From assembly GCA_965223035.1 (NCBI GenBank), contig OZ244980.1, forward strand, positions 5,890,001 through 5,954,000: a DNA stretch of 64,000 nt, read 5' to 3'. Position 1 is the stretch's first letter, and every line of letters starts with the position of its first letter. The notes beneath the pieces are model-generated. The model made no database searches. It was not told the origin of the DNA and saw nothing but the letters and a program-made list of their open reading frames with translations. Origin of the DNA: CAMDPA01 sp965223035 (lineage in GTDB: Bacteria > Pseudomonadota > Alphaproteobacteria > Rhizobiales > Hyphomicrobiaceae). The translations under genes were made by a program, and so were the position numbers. Below are positions 40,603-49,416 of the stretch, in pieces.

Positions 40603-41016
40603 CTAAACGCCCAACCATCCGATCACGGCGCCCTGGATCAGGAGCACGCCAAGCCAGTGGCCACCGTCGATTAATGTCAGGCTGCGTTTCGCCTGCTGGA
40701 AGGCGTGATTGGTCACCAGCGTCGTCGCCACGAAACCGGCCCAGCAAAACAGGCCGGATACTACACCATTGTACAGCGTCACCTGACCGGTGCCGAGGTG
40801 ACCGATGAGACCGGCAAGCACCCATGCCATGACCAGCATGGCTAGAGCGGCGAGCGTCATCGGAACCACGGCATTCGACGTCTTGATCTGTTCCTCGGTT
40901 TTGCCGATGGCTGCCAGCCAAGCTTTGGCGAGCGCGCCGTACCAGGCGCCGCCAAACAGGAAGCTTGCCACCGCCGCTAACACGACCGCGAAATAGTTGA
41001 TCCCTGCAAATTCCAT
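40603..41016 (-). CDS. DUF1761 family small membrane protein
   Basis: A 137-residue inner-membrane protein with four hydrophobic segments (residues about 8-28, 49-71, 80-101 and 115-134). The first contains the family pattern NYFAVVLAAVASFLFGGAWYG, followed by the loop KAWLAAIGKTEEQ and later AFQQAKRSLTLIDGGHWLG. The family has no known function. Starting at the ATG at 41016, which has gggagaagggg directly upstream, is better than the longer frame. It lies 48 bases downstream of the EVE-domain gene on the same strand. Confidence 0.82.
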   Translation of the reverse strand: MEFAGINYFAVVLAAVASFLFGGAWYGALAKAWLAAIGKTEEQIKTSNAVVPMTLAALAMLVMAWVLAGLIGHLGTGQVTLYNGVVSGLFCWAGFVATTLVTNHAFQQAKRSLTLIDGGHWLGVLLIQGAVIGWLGV

Positions 41017-41064
41017 CCCCTTCTCCCGCAGCGCAGGCATGCTCCAGCCGCGCCCCGGCCACGC

Positions 41065-41643
41065 TCAGGTGCGGATTTTCTCCGGATCGAGGCCAGCCAT
41101 GCGGCAAATTTCTTGCCACTGGGCCTGGGTCACGGGCTGCACCGACAGCCGCATCGAGGTCACCAGCGCCATGTCGGCGAGCTTGCGGTTCGCCTTAACG
41201 TCGGCCAGCGACACGGGCCGGGGCAGCGGGCAGACGGCCCGTACGTCGACACACTCCCAAGTGCCCGTGGTGTCCTTCGGGTCGGGGTGGGCGGCTGCGC
41301 ATACCTGGCAAATGCCCACGATCTGCTTGCCTTCGTTGGAGTGATAAAAAAAGCCGAGGTCGCCAATGAGCATGGCGCGCATGTTGTTGCGTGCTTGATA
41401 GTTTTTGACACCATCCCAGGCTTCGCCGGCGGCTCCGCGATCCACCAGCATGCGCCATGAAAACACGTCGGGCTCCGACTTGAACAGCCAGTAATCCGCG
41501 CGCGGTGAGACCACCCGCGGCTTTGCTGGTGCCCGGGCAGACTTGGCGGGTTTTTTGGCGGCGGCGGATGGGCGCGGAGATCGCGGCGCCGGAGCAGCCC
41601 TACTCTGTTTGCTGGTGCTGGTGGTAGACGGCTTGCGGGCCAT
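41065..41643 (-). CDS. EVE domain-containing protein
   Basis: EVE domains are PUA-like folds thought to bind modified bases in DNA or RNA; they appear alone in many proteobacteria and fused in defence systems. The 192-residue product has a basic, low-complexity N-terminus (residues 1-48, rich in Lys, Ala, Pro, Ser), then a full EVE domain: YWLFKSEPDVFSW, AWDGVKNYQARNNMRAM, DLGFFYHSNEGKQIVGICQV, SMRLSVQPVTQAQWQEICRMAGL. The ATG at 41643 is preferred because upstream codons overlap the galU end and do not resemble the family. No nuclease or helicase partner is nearby, so it looks like the stand-alone housekeeping type. Confidence 0.87.
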   Translation of the reverse strand: MARKPSTTSTSKQSRAAPAPRSPRPSAAAKKPAKSARAPAKPRVVSPRADYWLFKSEPDVFSWRMLVDRGAAGEAWDGVKNYQARNNMRAMLIGDLGFFYHSNEGKQIVGICQVCAAAHPDPKDTTGTWECVDVRAVCPLPRPVSLADVKANRKLADMALVTSMRLSVQPVTQAQWQEICRMAGLDPEKIRT

Positions 41644-41843
41644 GGCATGGTACTTCGATGTGTGAGCGTCGTTAGGCCTTAAACTATAGACGAGGCGGTG
41701 GTGGCAAGCGAGCGGCCTGGTTGGTACCAACGCCGGTTTGCCGGCTTGGCAGGACCTTGGGTGTCGACCAACAGATGCTGGTTCGGACGCTCGATGGATG
41801 ACGGGCCAATTGCTCCAGGCGATCGCGGTCGCCATGATGGCCG

Positions 41844-42749
41844 CTAACCGGTGGACTGGTGATGACGGAGCAATCGTGACATCTCGTCGGCGACCAGCGG
41901 ACCGAGGTCGCATTCGGCCAAGGCGTACGCAACGTTGGCGGCGATAAATCCGAGTTTGGCGCCACAGTCAAAAATACGGCCGTCGAACCTGACGGCAAAA
42001 AACGGTTGATCGGCTTGCCGACTGAGCGCGATCATCGAATCGGTAAGCTGGATCTCGCCGCCGGCGCCGGCTTGCTGTTGGGCCAGCAGCGCAAAGATCT
42101 CGGGTTGGAGGATATAGCGCCCGGAGATATGGAGATTGGACGGCGCGCTGCCGGCCGGTGGCTTTTCCACCATCGCATGGATCCGAGACACCTTGGCATC
42201 GGCGTCGTCAACACCGACGATACCGTACTGGTGGGTCTCCTCCTCCGGTACTGGTGCGACGGCCACGTGATTGCCGCCGCGCGCTTGGTAGGCCTCGACC
42301 AACGCGCCAAGACAGCTGCTGTCACCCATGTGCAACATGTCGGGCAGCAGCAGCGCGAACGGCTCGTCGCCGACGATGTCTCGCGCGCACCAGACCGCGT
42401 GGCCCAAGCCCAATGGTGCCTGCTGACGCGTGAAGCTGGTCTGACCCGGTCCCGGCAGCTCGCTGGTGAGGCGTGCCAGCTCAGTCGTCTTGCCGCGTGC
42501 TTGCAAGGTGTGTTCCAGCTCGAAGGCATGATCGAAATGGTCTTCAATCACCGCCTTGTTGCGTCCTGTCACGAAAATGAAATGCTCGATCCCGGCGGCA
42601 TGGGCTTCTTCCACCACATGTTGTATAGCAGGCCTATCAACAACCGGCAGCATTTCCTTTGGAACAGCCTTGGTGGCTGGTAAAAAGCGCGTGCCAAGAC
42701 CGGCCACGGGGAACACTGCCTTGCGGACGCGTTGACGCGGAGTTGTCAT
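41844..42749 (-). CDS. galU: UTP-glucose-1-phosphate uridylyltransferase
   Basis: GalU makes UDP-glucose from UTP and glucose-1-phosphate, feeding cell-surface polysaccharides. The 301-residue product has the nucleotide-binding VFPVAGLGTRFLPATKAVPKEML (residues about 12-34), VDRPAIQHVVEEA, HFIFVTGRNKAVIEDHFD, FALLLPDML and the C-terminal GRIFDCGAKLGFIAANVAYAL. It is divergent from galE across 209 bases, which suggests joint control of UDP-glucose and UDP-galactose supply. Confidence 0.96.
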   Translation of the reverse strand: MTTPRQRVRKAVFPVAGLGTRFLPATKAVPKEMLPVVDRPAIQHVVEEAHAAGIEHFIFVTGRNKAVIEDHFDHAFELEHTLQARGKTTELARLTSELPGPGQTSFTRQQAPLGLGHAVWCARDIVGDEPFALLLPDMLHMGDSSCLGALVEAYQARGGNHVAVAPVPEEETHQYGIVGVDDADAKVSRIHAMVEKPPAGSAPSNLHISGRYILQPEIFALLAQQQAGAGGEIQLTDSMIALSRQADQPFFAVRFDGRIFDCGAKLGFIAANVAYALAECDLGPLVADEMSRLLRHHQSTG

Positions 42750-42958
42750 TTGGCTTGCTCCAAGCTGTGGGTTGGGCGCGGATCCTCAGCGAGCCCGATC
42801 GCAGACCGATTAAACGTTGTTGGCTCGGCGATTGGTGAAGGATGTGACGGTCGAGTGTCAACGCTTCGATCGGTGCTGGCCATGGCATCGCCAAAATCGG
42901 ATCCGCTGCGGTGGCGCGACACATGTAACGGGCAAGACCGAATGAAGGGGACAACCGA

Positions 42959-43948
42959 ATGGCGATCCTGGTGACTGGCGGCGCAGGCTACATTGGCAGT
43001 CAAATGGTCCATGAGCTTGCCGATGCTGGCGAACGGGTGATCGTCCTCGATAACTTGTCGACCGGGTTTCGCTGGGCGGTCGCCAACGGCGCCGAGCTGG
43101 TGGTGGGGGATGTCGGCGACGAGGGTTTGGTAACGTCACTGATGCAGCAGCACAAGATCCGCTCAGTGGTTCATTTCGCCGGATCCATCGTGGTGCCGGA
43201 ATCGGTCGCCGACCCACTTGGCTACTATCTCAACAACACCGTCAAGTCCCGTGCCTTGATCGCTGCGGCGGTGGCTAGCGGCGTAAGCGAGTTCATCTTT
43301 TCGTCGACGGCGGCGGTTTACGGCGCCCCGCAGCGCAACCCGGTAACGGAGGACGAGCCGCTGAAACCGTTGTCGCCTTACGGTTCGTCCAAGCTGATGA
43401 CGGAGACGATGCTGGCGGATACCGCGCGCGCCCACGATCTGCGCTACGTCGCCCTCCGGTATTTCAATGTGGCAGGTGCCGATCCGGACGGCCGGACCGG
43501 CCAGTCCAGTGCGCTGGCAACGCATCTCATCAAGGTCGCGAGCCAAGCGGCGCTCGGCAAGCGCCCGGGGATGGAGGTGTTCGGCACCGACTATCCGACC
43601 CGTGATGGGACCTGCGTGCGTGACTACATCCACGTTAAGGATTTAGCGCGGGCGCATTTGGTCGCGCTGGAATACCTGCGCCGGGGCGGCCAGTCCGACG
43701 TCTTCAACTGCGGCTACGCGCGCGGCTTTACGGTGCTGGAGGTGATCGAGGCGGTGAAGCGCCAATCGGGTCGGGGGTTTGATGTTCGCCTGTCGCCGCG
43801 GCGTGCCGGCGATCCGCCCGAAATCGTCGCCGATAGCGCCAAACTCCGCGCGATGCTGGGTTGGACTCCGCACTATGATGATCTCGACACGATCGTCGCC
43901 CACGCGTTGGCGTGGGAGAACCGATTGGATCAGATGACAGGCGATTGA
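42959..43948 (+). CDS. galE: UDP-glucose 4-epimerase
   Basis: GalE interconverts UDP-glucose and UDP-galactose with bound NAD. The 329-residue product starts with the dinucleotide motif LVTGGAGYIGSQMV. The catalytic Ser/Thr lies in FSSTAAVYG and the YxxxK pair in SPYGSSKLM; NVAGADPDGRTG and VRDYIHVKDLA are family segments. aaggggacaaccga precedes the ATG. It is divergent from galU. Some members act on N-acetylated sugars; the sequence alone does not exclude this. Confidence 0.95.
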   Translation: MAILVTGGAGYIGSQMVHELADAGERVIVLDNLSTGFRWAVANGAELVVGDVGDEGLVTSLMQQHKIRSVVHFAGSIVVPESVADPLGYYLNNTVKSRALIAAAVASGVSEFIFSSTAAVYGAPQRNPVTEDEPLKPLSPYGSSKLMTETMLADTARAHDLRYVALRYFNVAGADPDGRTGQSSALATHLIKVASQAALGKRPGMEVFGTDYPTRDGTCVRDYIHVKDLARAHLVALEYLRRGGQSDVFNCGYARGFTVLEVIEAVKRQSGRGFDVRLSPRRAGDPPEIVADSAKLRAMLGWTPHYDDLDTIVAHALAWENRLDQMTGD

Positions 43949-44100
43949 GCGCGCGCACCGCGTCGGGATGGGGCAGGTAACGACCGCGGTCGCCGGTGTT
44001 TGGCGTTGGCGGTAATACGGGCTTTACCGCTCGGCTCTGTGAGCCTACGGATAACGCGCCATCTTGGACATGATCGGAGCTCGCGTTAAGGAGGACGTCC

Positions 44101-44952
44101 ATGAAACTTGTTCGGTTTGGAGATGCAGGCCAAGAAAAGCCTGGCATCGTCGACGGCAGTAGTCAGATACGGGATCTGTCGAGCCAGGTGAAAGATTTTG
44201 ACGGGAGCACTGTGTCGCCGGCCAGCCTGGACGCGTTGCGCAAAATCGATGCCGCCACACTGCCGCTGGCCCCCGCCGGCGTGCGGATTGGTGCGCCAGT
44301 GACCGGTGTCGGCAACTTTATCGCGGTTGGGCTCAACTATGCCGATCATGCCAAAGAGACCGGCTCACCGATCCCAAAGGAACCGATCCTGTTCAACAAG
44401 CTGGCCAACTGCATTGTCGGCCCCAACGACGACGTGATGATCCCCAAGGGGTCATTGAAGATGGACTATGAATGCGAAATCGCATTCGTGATCGGGACGC
44501 GCTGCCGCTACGTGGCGGAAAAGGACGCCATCGCCCACGTCGCCGGCTACACCATCTGCAACGACGTGTCCGAGCGCCACTTCCAAGCCGAGCGCGCCGG
44601 CCAATGGATGAAGGGCAAATGCGCCGAGACGTTTGGACCGTTGGGCCCGTGGCTGGTCACACCCGACGAGATCGAGGATGTGCAGGCGCTCGATATGTCG
44701 CTCGATGTCAACGGTGAACGGCGGCAGACCGGCAATACCAACACGATGATTTTCAGCATCGCCTACCTGGTGCACTACATCTCTCAATTCATGGTGCTCG
44801 ATCCGGGCGATGTGGTGACCACAGGCACGCCGCCGGGGGTTGCTTTGGGGATGAAGCCGACACCGGTGTTTCTCCAAGCTGGCGACGTGATGCACCTGAA
44901 AATTCAGGGGCTTGGCGAGCAGACCCAGAAGCTCGTACCGTTCCGTGAATAG
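44101..44952 (+). CDS. fumarylacetoacetate hydrolase family protein
   Basis: A 283-residue enzyme of the FAH fold, which includes ureidoglycolate lyase, 2-hydroxyhepta-2,4-diene-1,7-dioate isomerase and acylpyruvate hydrolases. The metal ligands appear as YECEIAFVIG (two glutamates) and the aspartate in ICNDVSERHFQ; the active-site GLNYADHAKETG and the C-terminal GDVVTTGTPPGVALGMKP are present. taaggaggacgtcc gives an excellent ribosome binding site. The N-terminal 60 residues are the usual small domain. Its substrate cannot be decided and neighbouring genes offer no pathway clue. Confidence 0.92.
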   Translation: MKLVRFGDAGQEKPGIVDGSSQIRDLSSQVKDFDGSTVSPASLDALRKIDAATLPLAPAGVRIGAPVTGVGNFIAVGLNYADHAKETGSPIPKEPILFNKLANCIVGPNDDVMIPKGSLKMDYECEIAFVIGTRCRYVAEKDAIAHVAGYTICNDVSERHFQAERAGQWMKGKCAETFGPLGPWLVTPDEIEDVQALDMSLDVNGERRQTGNTNTMIFSIAYLVHYISQFMVLDPGDVVTTGTPPGVALGMKPTPVFLQAGDVMHLKIQGLGEQTQKLVPFRE

Positions 44953-45047
44953 GCGTTGCGGCCGGTCGTCATTCGCGATCGCCGGGGTGACGGCATCGTG
45001 AGGGTAGAAGACCGCCGACCCCATTGACCCTCGGCGCTCCGCGCGGT

Positions 45048-45081
45048 TTAAGCAGGCGGGCAACTTAAGCAGGCGGGCAAC
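45048..45081. repeat. 17-bp perfect tandem duplication upstream of trxB
   Basis: ttaagcaggcgggcaac occurs twice head-to-tail (45048-45064 and 45065-45081), ending 61 bases before the trxB ATG. Confidence 0.9.
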
Positions 45082-45142
45082 GCGCACACGCGTTCGCTTG
45101 TTTGCCACCCGCCCGAATCCAGCTCGCAGCACGGTGCCAGCC

Positions 45143-46093
45143 ATGACGTCCACCAAGCACGCCCACGTCCTGATCCTTGGTTCCGGCCCGGCCGGTTATA
45201 CGGCGGCGATTTATGCTGCTCGCGCCATGCTGAAGCCGGTGCTGATCCAGGGAATCCAGCCCGGCGGGCAGCTATCGATCACCACTGACGTCGAGAACTA
45301 CCCGGGCTTTGCCCAAGTCATTCAAGGCCCTTGGTTGATGGAGGAGATGAAGGCGCAGGCCGAGCACGTGGGTACCGAGATCATCATGGACCACATCAGC
45401 GCGGTCGAGCTCTCGCAAAGGCCGTTCCGGCTGAAGGCCGATTCTGGCGATGACTATACCTGCGACGCGCTGATCATCTGCACCGGTGCGCAAGCGCGCT
45501 GGATGGGATTGCCCTCGGAGGAGGCCTACCGGGGCTACGGCGTGTCCGCCTGCGCGACCTGCGATGGCTTCTTCTATCGCGGCAAGGAGGTGGTGGTGGT
45601 CGGTGGCGGCAACACCGCTGTGGAGGAGGCAATCTTTCTCACGAATTTTGCCTCCAAGGTCGTGTTGGTCCATCGCCGCGACGAACTGCGCGCTGAGAAG
45701 ATTTTGCAGGACAGACTGTTCAAGAACCCGAAGATTGAAACCGTCTGGGATAGCGTGGTCGAACAGATTGACGGTCCGCAACAGCCCAGGTCGGTGGCTA
45801 GCGTGCGGCTGAAGAACGTCAAGACGGGCGAGATCAGCGAGCGCAAGATCGACGGCGTGTTCGTCGCCATCGGCCATGCGCCGGCGACGGAGCTGTTTCA
45901 AGGTAAGCTGGAGATGAAGCCGTCGGGCTATATCATCACCCAGCCGGACTCGACGGCCACCTCAGTGCCCGGCGTATTCGCGGCTGGTGACGTCAAGGAT
46001 GACATCTACCGGCAGGCGGTCACGGCGGCCGGCATGGGTTGCATGGCGGCGTTGGAAGCGGAGCGTTGGTTGGCGGCCGGCATGCCGGATTGA
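45143..46093 (+). CDS. trxB: thioredoxin-disulfide reductase
   Basis: TrxB passes electrons from NADPH through FAD to thioredoxin. The 316-residue product has the FAD-binding ILGSGPAGYTAAIYAAR, the redox pair CATCDG near residue 135, the NADPH motif VVGGGNTAVEEAIFL followed by VHRRDELRAEK, and the C-terminal GVFAAGDVKDDIYRQAVTAAGMGC. The ATG at 45143 (MTSTKHAHVLILGSG) fits homologues; the frame is open 15 codons further up. It appears monocistronic. Confidence 0.96.
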   Translation: MTSTKHAHVLILGSGPAGYTAAIYAARAMLKPVLIQGIQPGGQLSITTDVENYPGFAQVIQGPWLMEEMKAQAEHVGTEIIMDHISAVELSQRPFRLKADSGDDYTCDALIICTGAQARWMGLPSEEAYRGYGVSACATCDGFFYRGKEVVVVGGGNTAVEEAIFLTNFASKVVLVHRRDELRAEKILQDRLFKNPKIETVWDSVVEQIDGPQQPRSVASVRLKNVKTGEISERKIDGVFVAIGHAPATELFQGKLEMKPSGYIITQPDSTATSVPGVFAAGDVKDDIYRQAVTAAGMGCMAALEAERWLAAGMPD

Positions 46094-46159
46094 GCCGTGC
46101 CACTCATCGTTGTCGCGACCGTCGACGGCAGATGGCTTGGTCGGGTGCGCTGCACTCGA

Positions 46160-46176
46160 ATTAGATCAATTCTAAA
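46160..46176. promoter_or_regulatory. candidate iron control element (Irr box) upstream of fbpB
   Basis: attagatcaattctaaa matches the 17-base Irr palindrome (tttagaa, three bases, ttctaaa) at 12 of 14 defined positions, the right half being perfect. TTGACA begins four bases after it and a second TTGACT at 46191-46196 faces a CTATAG-like -10, so the site overlaps or abuts the promoter. It stands about 200 bases upstream of an iron transporter gene, a logical Irr target in alphaproteobacteria. Confidence 0.5.
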
Positions 46177-46377
46177 CTATTGACATTGTGTTGACTTTTG
46201 GCGTCTGGGCTTGCCTATAGGGGCGATCGGGAGGGTGCGATCGCTGATTGGTTCGGGCGTAGCTCTGATCATACCCATCCGGCAGGCCAGCGGTACTGGC
46301 CGAGCCCAGAGTCGGCGCCGGAATGAGCGGCGGGGCAGGCAAATCCGCTCAACACACAAGAGACTCAAGCCGCCGGC

Positions 46378-48159
46378 ATGCGACGACCTTCACATGTGTA
46401 TCTGCGTGGTCTGACAGGTGGCGCACCGATATTGTGGTTGGTTGGCGCGGGCGCGGTCGTGCTGCTGGTGGCGGCGCCAGTCGTCACGCTCATCGCCATC
46501 GCTGCGCAGGGCTCCGGCGATCTGTGGCCGCACTTGGTTACCTATGTGTTTCCGCGCACGCTGCAGGACACACTGACGCTGTTGGCCGGGGTCGGCATCA
46601 TGGTCACGGCGATCGGTACCGGGCTTGCCTGGTTGCTGACCGCCTACGACTTTCCGTTGCGGCGCACATTTGAATGGGCCTTGCTGCTGCCACTGGCGGT
46701 CCCGACCTACATCATGGCGTTCGCTTACGTCGATCTGCTGCATCCGATCGGTCCCCTGCAATCAAGCTTGAGGGAGATGTTGGGCCTGGCCAGCCCGCGC
46801 GATCTTTGGTTTCCGGATATTAGGTCAGTGGGTGGCTGCATCCTGCTGTTTGGCTTCGTGCTTTACCCGTACGTGTTTTTGGCCACGCGGGCGATGTTCA
46901 TGATGCAGGCCGCCAGCCTGATCGAGGTATCGCGTACTCTGGGCGCGGCGCAACGGCGGGTGTTTTTCTCCGTCGCCTTGCCGTTGGCGCGGCCGGCGAT
47001 CGCGCTCGGCACCAGCCTGGCTTTGATGGAAGCGCTCAACGACATCGGCGCGTCGGAGTTTCTCGGTGTGCATACGCTTTCGGTGTCGATCTACGCAACG
47101 TGGATCAACCGTTCAAATCTGCCTGGCGCAGCGCAGATCGCGATCATGATGTTAGCGATCATCGTGGCCTTGGTGATCGTGGAGCGATGGGCACGGCGGC
47201 GCCAGCGTTATGTATCGACGTCCCAGCGCTCGCGGCGCGCGACGCCGCGCCGGCTTACTGGTGGCTACGCCGCGTTGGCGATCACGCTCGCTTCGCTACC
47301 GATCGCTGTCGGCTTTGTTGTGCCGGCCGGCTATCTGATGATCGAGGCCTGGAAGCGGGTTAAGGTCGCGGGCATTTCTGCGCAAATCTGGGAGCAGATC
47401 GTCAACACGGTCAGCGTCGCCAGCGTTGCTACGGTGGTCGCGGTTGCACTGGGACTGTTCATCACCTACGTCGCGCGCCTGTCGAAGCCGCCGCTGAGCA
47501 GCGCCATTGTGCCGGCGGCCAGTCTTGGCTATGCGGTGCCTGGCACTGTTCTCGCGATCGGACTGTTGACGCCGCTGGCGGCGATCGATAACGCGGTGTC
47601 TGACTTCGCGGAGCAGGCCCTCGGCTTTTCCACTGGACTGATCCTGTCCGGATCAGGCATCGCGTTGATCTATGCCTATGCAGCGCGGTTCTTGGCGATA
47701 CCGGCCGGCGGCATCGAGGCGGGATTTGGAAAGATATCGCCGTCGCTCGATCATGCGGCGCGATCGTTGGGCCAGACGCCGGGGGGCGCTTTGTTGCGGG
47801 TGCATCTGCCGATGATCCGGCCGGCGGCGGGGGCAGCGGCGCTGTTGGTGTTCGTCGACTGCATGAAGGAGTTGCCGGCGACGTTGCTGTTGCGGCCACT
47901 GAATTTCGAGACGTTGGCGACCCATCTTTATGGAGAGGCGGCGCGAGGCGCGTACGAGGATGGTGCCATCGCCGCCGTTTGTATCATTTTGTTCGGATTG
48001 ATTCCGCTGATGCTCCTGGCTCGTTTCAGTCGACGTCCGTCGATGGCCATGGCCACCGCGTCGATGCGGGATACGACGGAGACCTTTTTCGATCCGCCAT
48101 CCCAAGCGCCGGAACCCCCCGGCGTGCGTCCGGCCGTGACCGATGGACCACGCAGATGA
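46378..48159 (+). CDS. fbpB: ferric iron ABC transporter permease, FbpB type
   Basis: This 593-residue protein is a fused double permease with about 12 membrane helices, the form used by ferric-iron importers (SfuB/FbpB). Both halves carry an ATPase-contact loop: LIEVSRTLGAAQRRVFFSVA with LPLARPAI in the first, and LDHAARSLGQTPGGALLRVH with LPMIRPAAG in the second. The latter half also contains VDCMKELPATLLLRPLNFETLATHLYGEAARGAYEDGAI, strongly typical of this group. The stop overlaps the ATG of fbpC (ATGA). No periplasmic FbpA is adjacent, so the receptor must be encoded elsewhere. A candidate Irr box lies upstream. Confidence 0.93.
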   Translation: MRRPSHVYLRGLTGGAPILWLVGAGAVVLLVAAPVVTLIAIAAQGSGDLWPHLVTYVFPRTLQDTLTLLAGVGIMVTAIGTGLAWLLTAYDFPLRRTFEWALLLPLAVPTYIMAFAYVDLLHPIGPLQSSLREMLGLASPRDLWFPDIRSVGGCILLFGFVLYPYVFLATRAMFMMQAASLIEVSRTLGAAQRRVFFSVALPLARPAIALGTSLALMEALNDIGASEFLGVHTLSVSIYATWINRSNLPGAAQIAIMMLAIIVALVIVERWARRRQRYVSTSQRSRRATPRRLTGGYAALAITLASLPIAVGFVVPAGYLMIEAWKRVKVAGISAQIWEQIVNTVSVASVATVVAVALGLFITYVARLSKPPLSSAIVPAASLGYAVPGTVLAIGLLTPLAAIDNAVSDFAEQALGFSTGLILSGSGIALIYAYAARFLAIPAGGIEAGFGKISPSLDHAARSLGQTPGGALLRVHLPMIRPAAGAAALLVFVDCMKELPATLLLRPLNFETLATHLYGEAARGAYEDGAIAAVCIILFGLIPLMLLARFSRRPSMAMATASMRDTTETFFDPPSQAPEPPGVRPAVTDGPRR

Positions 48160-49223
48160 GGGCGGAAAGCGAAATTGTTGCGGCATCGCTGGCGTTGGAA
48201 GACGTGGGCATGACGTTCGGCGGCGCCACGGTGCTCAAAGGTGTGTCGTTCGCGGTGGCGCCCGGCGAGATCGTGTGCCTGCTCGGCCAATCCGGATGCG
48301 GCAAAACCACGCTGTTGCGTATCGCGGCCGGCCTGGAGCGGCAGACCTCAGGCTGCGTGTGGCTGGCAGGACGGGAGGTGGCCGGACCGAGCGGCTTCGT
48401 ACCGCCGGAGCTGCGCGGCGTGGGGCTGATGTTTCAAGACTATGCGCTGTTCCCGCATCTGACGATTCTGCAAAACGCTATGTTCGGGCTCAAGCACCTA
48501 GCGCCATCGCAGGCGCGCACGGTTGCCACGGCCGCCTTGGAGCGGGTCGGGCTAGGCACCTACCTCGGCGACTATCCCCACATGCTGTCCGGCGGGGAAC
48601 AGCAACGGGCCGCGCTCGCGCGAGCGCTGGCGCCGCAACCGTCGATTTTGTTGATGGACGAACCGTTCTCCAATCTCGATCAGCGGATGCGCGAAGAAAT
48701 TCGTGAGCAAACCATCGGGTTGTTGACGGAGCAGGACACCACGGCTGTGGTCGTCACCCACGATCCGATCGAAGCGATGCAGATCGCCGACAGGGTCGTG
48801 CTGATGCGCGCGGGCCGTATCGTGCAGATCGACACGCCCGAACGCTTATACAATCGACCTAACTCTCTGTTTGCCGCGCGCTTTTTCTGCGACTTCAACG
48901 AGCTGGACGGGACCGCGCACGCTGGCCAGGTCAGCTGCCAACTGGGTCGCTTCGAGGCCCCCGATGTGCCGGACGGCGCGGTTATCGTGTGCTTGCGGCC
49001 AGAAGCGATCGCTTTGGGAGCGGCTGAAGGCGGTGCGGTCGGGACCGTGCATAGCTGTCGCTTTCTGGGCGAGACCTATCGGTTGTCGGTCAGCGTCGAG
49101 GGCCTTGATCAAGCGTTGGTCGTCAGTCGTCCGGTTGCGCAAGGGGCGATCGCGCCAGGCGAGGCGGTGGCCCTGTCGTTTGGCTATCAACGGGTGCTGG
49201 CGTTTGCCAAGGCGGATTGCTAG
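48156..49223 (+). CDS. fbpC: ferric iron ABC transporter ATP-binding protein, FbpC type
   Basis: The ATPase of the iron importer, 355 residues. Walker A LGQSGCGKTTLLR, Q-loop MFQDYALFPHLTI, signature LSGGEQQRAALARALAPQP, Walker B ILLMDEPFSNLD and VVVTHD are present, followed from about residue 245 by a C-terminal TOBE regulatory domain (VCLRPEAIALGAAEGGAVGTVHSCRFLGETYRLSV). The ATG is chosen for its 4-base overlap with fbpB. The TAG stop is in the left end of an RptA copy. Confidence 0.93.
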   Translation: MRAESEIVAASLALEDVGMTFGGATVLKGVSFAVAPGEIVCLLGQSGCGKTTLLRIAAGLERQTSGCVWLAGREVAGPSGFVPPELRGVGLMFQDYALFPHLTILQNAMFGLKHLAPSQARTVATAALERVGLGTYLGDYPHMLSGGEQQRAALARALAPQPSILLMDEPFSNLDQRMREEIREQTIGLLTEQDTTAVVVTHDPIEAMQIADRVVLMRAGRIVQIDTPERLYNRPNSLFAARFFCDFNELDGTAHAGQVSCQLGRFEAPDVPDGAVIVCLRPEAIALGAAEGGAVGTVHSCRFLGETYRLSVSVEGLDQALVVSRPVAQGAIAPGEAVALSFGYQRVLAFAKADC

Positions 49224-49405
49224 AGCAACCTGCCCTTAATCGGAATCGGAACGATCCCGATTTAAGGCGCGATGATCTAAAGCGCTTCGGTGTGAGCCGG
49301 AACCAGCCCGCTCACCCACCTTCCAGACATAACATCATGGCAGTGGATGGCCGGGTGGGGAACGGCCCGGCAAGGCCGATCCGCCTAAGGCAGATATGAT
49401 CTGAA
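49220..49405. repeat. RptA (B to A) with the fbpC stop codon, followed by RptB
   Basis: Bases 49220-49279: ctagagcaacctgccc, stem ttaatcggaatcgg / cgatcccgatttaa, ggcgcgatgatcta. tag at 49221-49223 stops fbpC. Bases 49282-49405 are RptB in the reverse sense: gcttcggtgtgagccggaac, cagcccgctcacccac, centre catcatggcagtgg, and gccgatccgcctaaggcaga. The pair separates convergent fbpC and the extensin-like gene. Confidence 0.85.
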
Positions 49406-49416
49406 CGGGCGAACAG

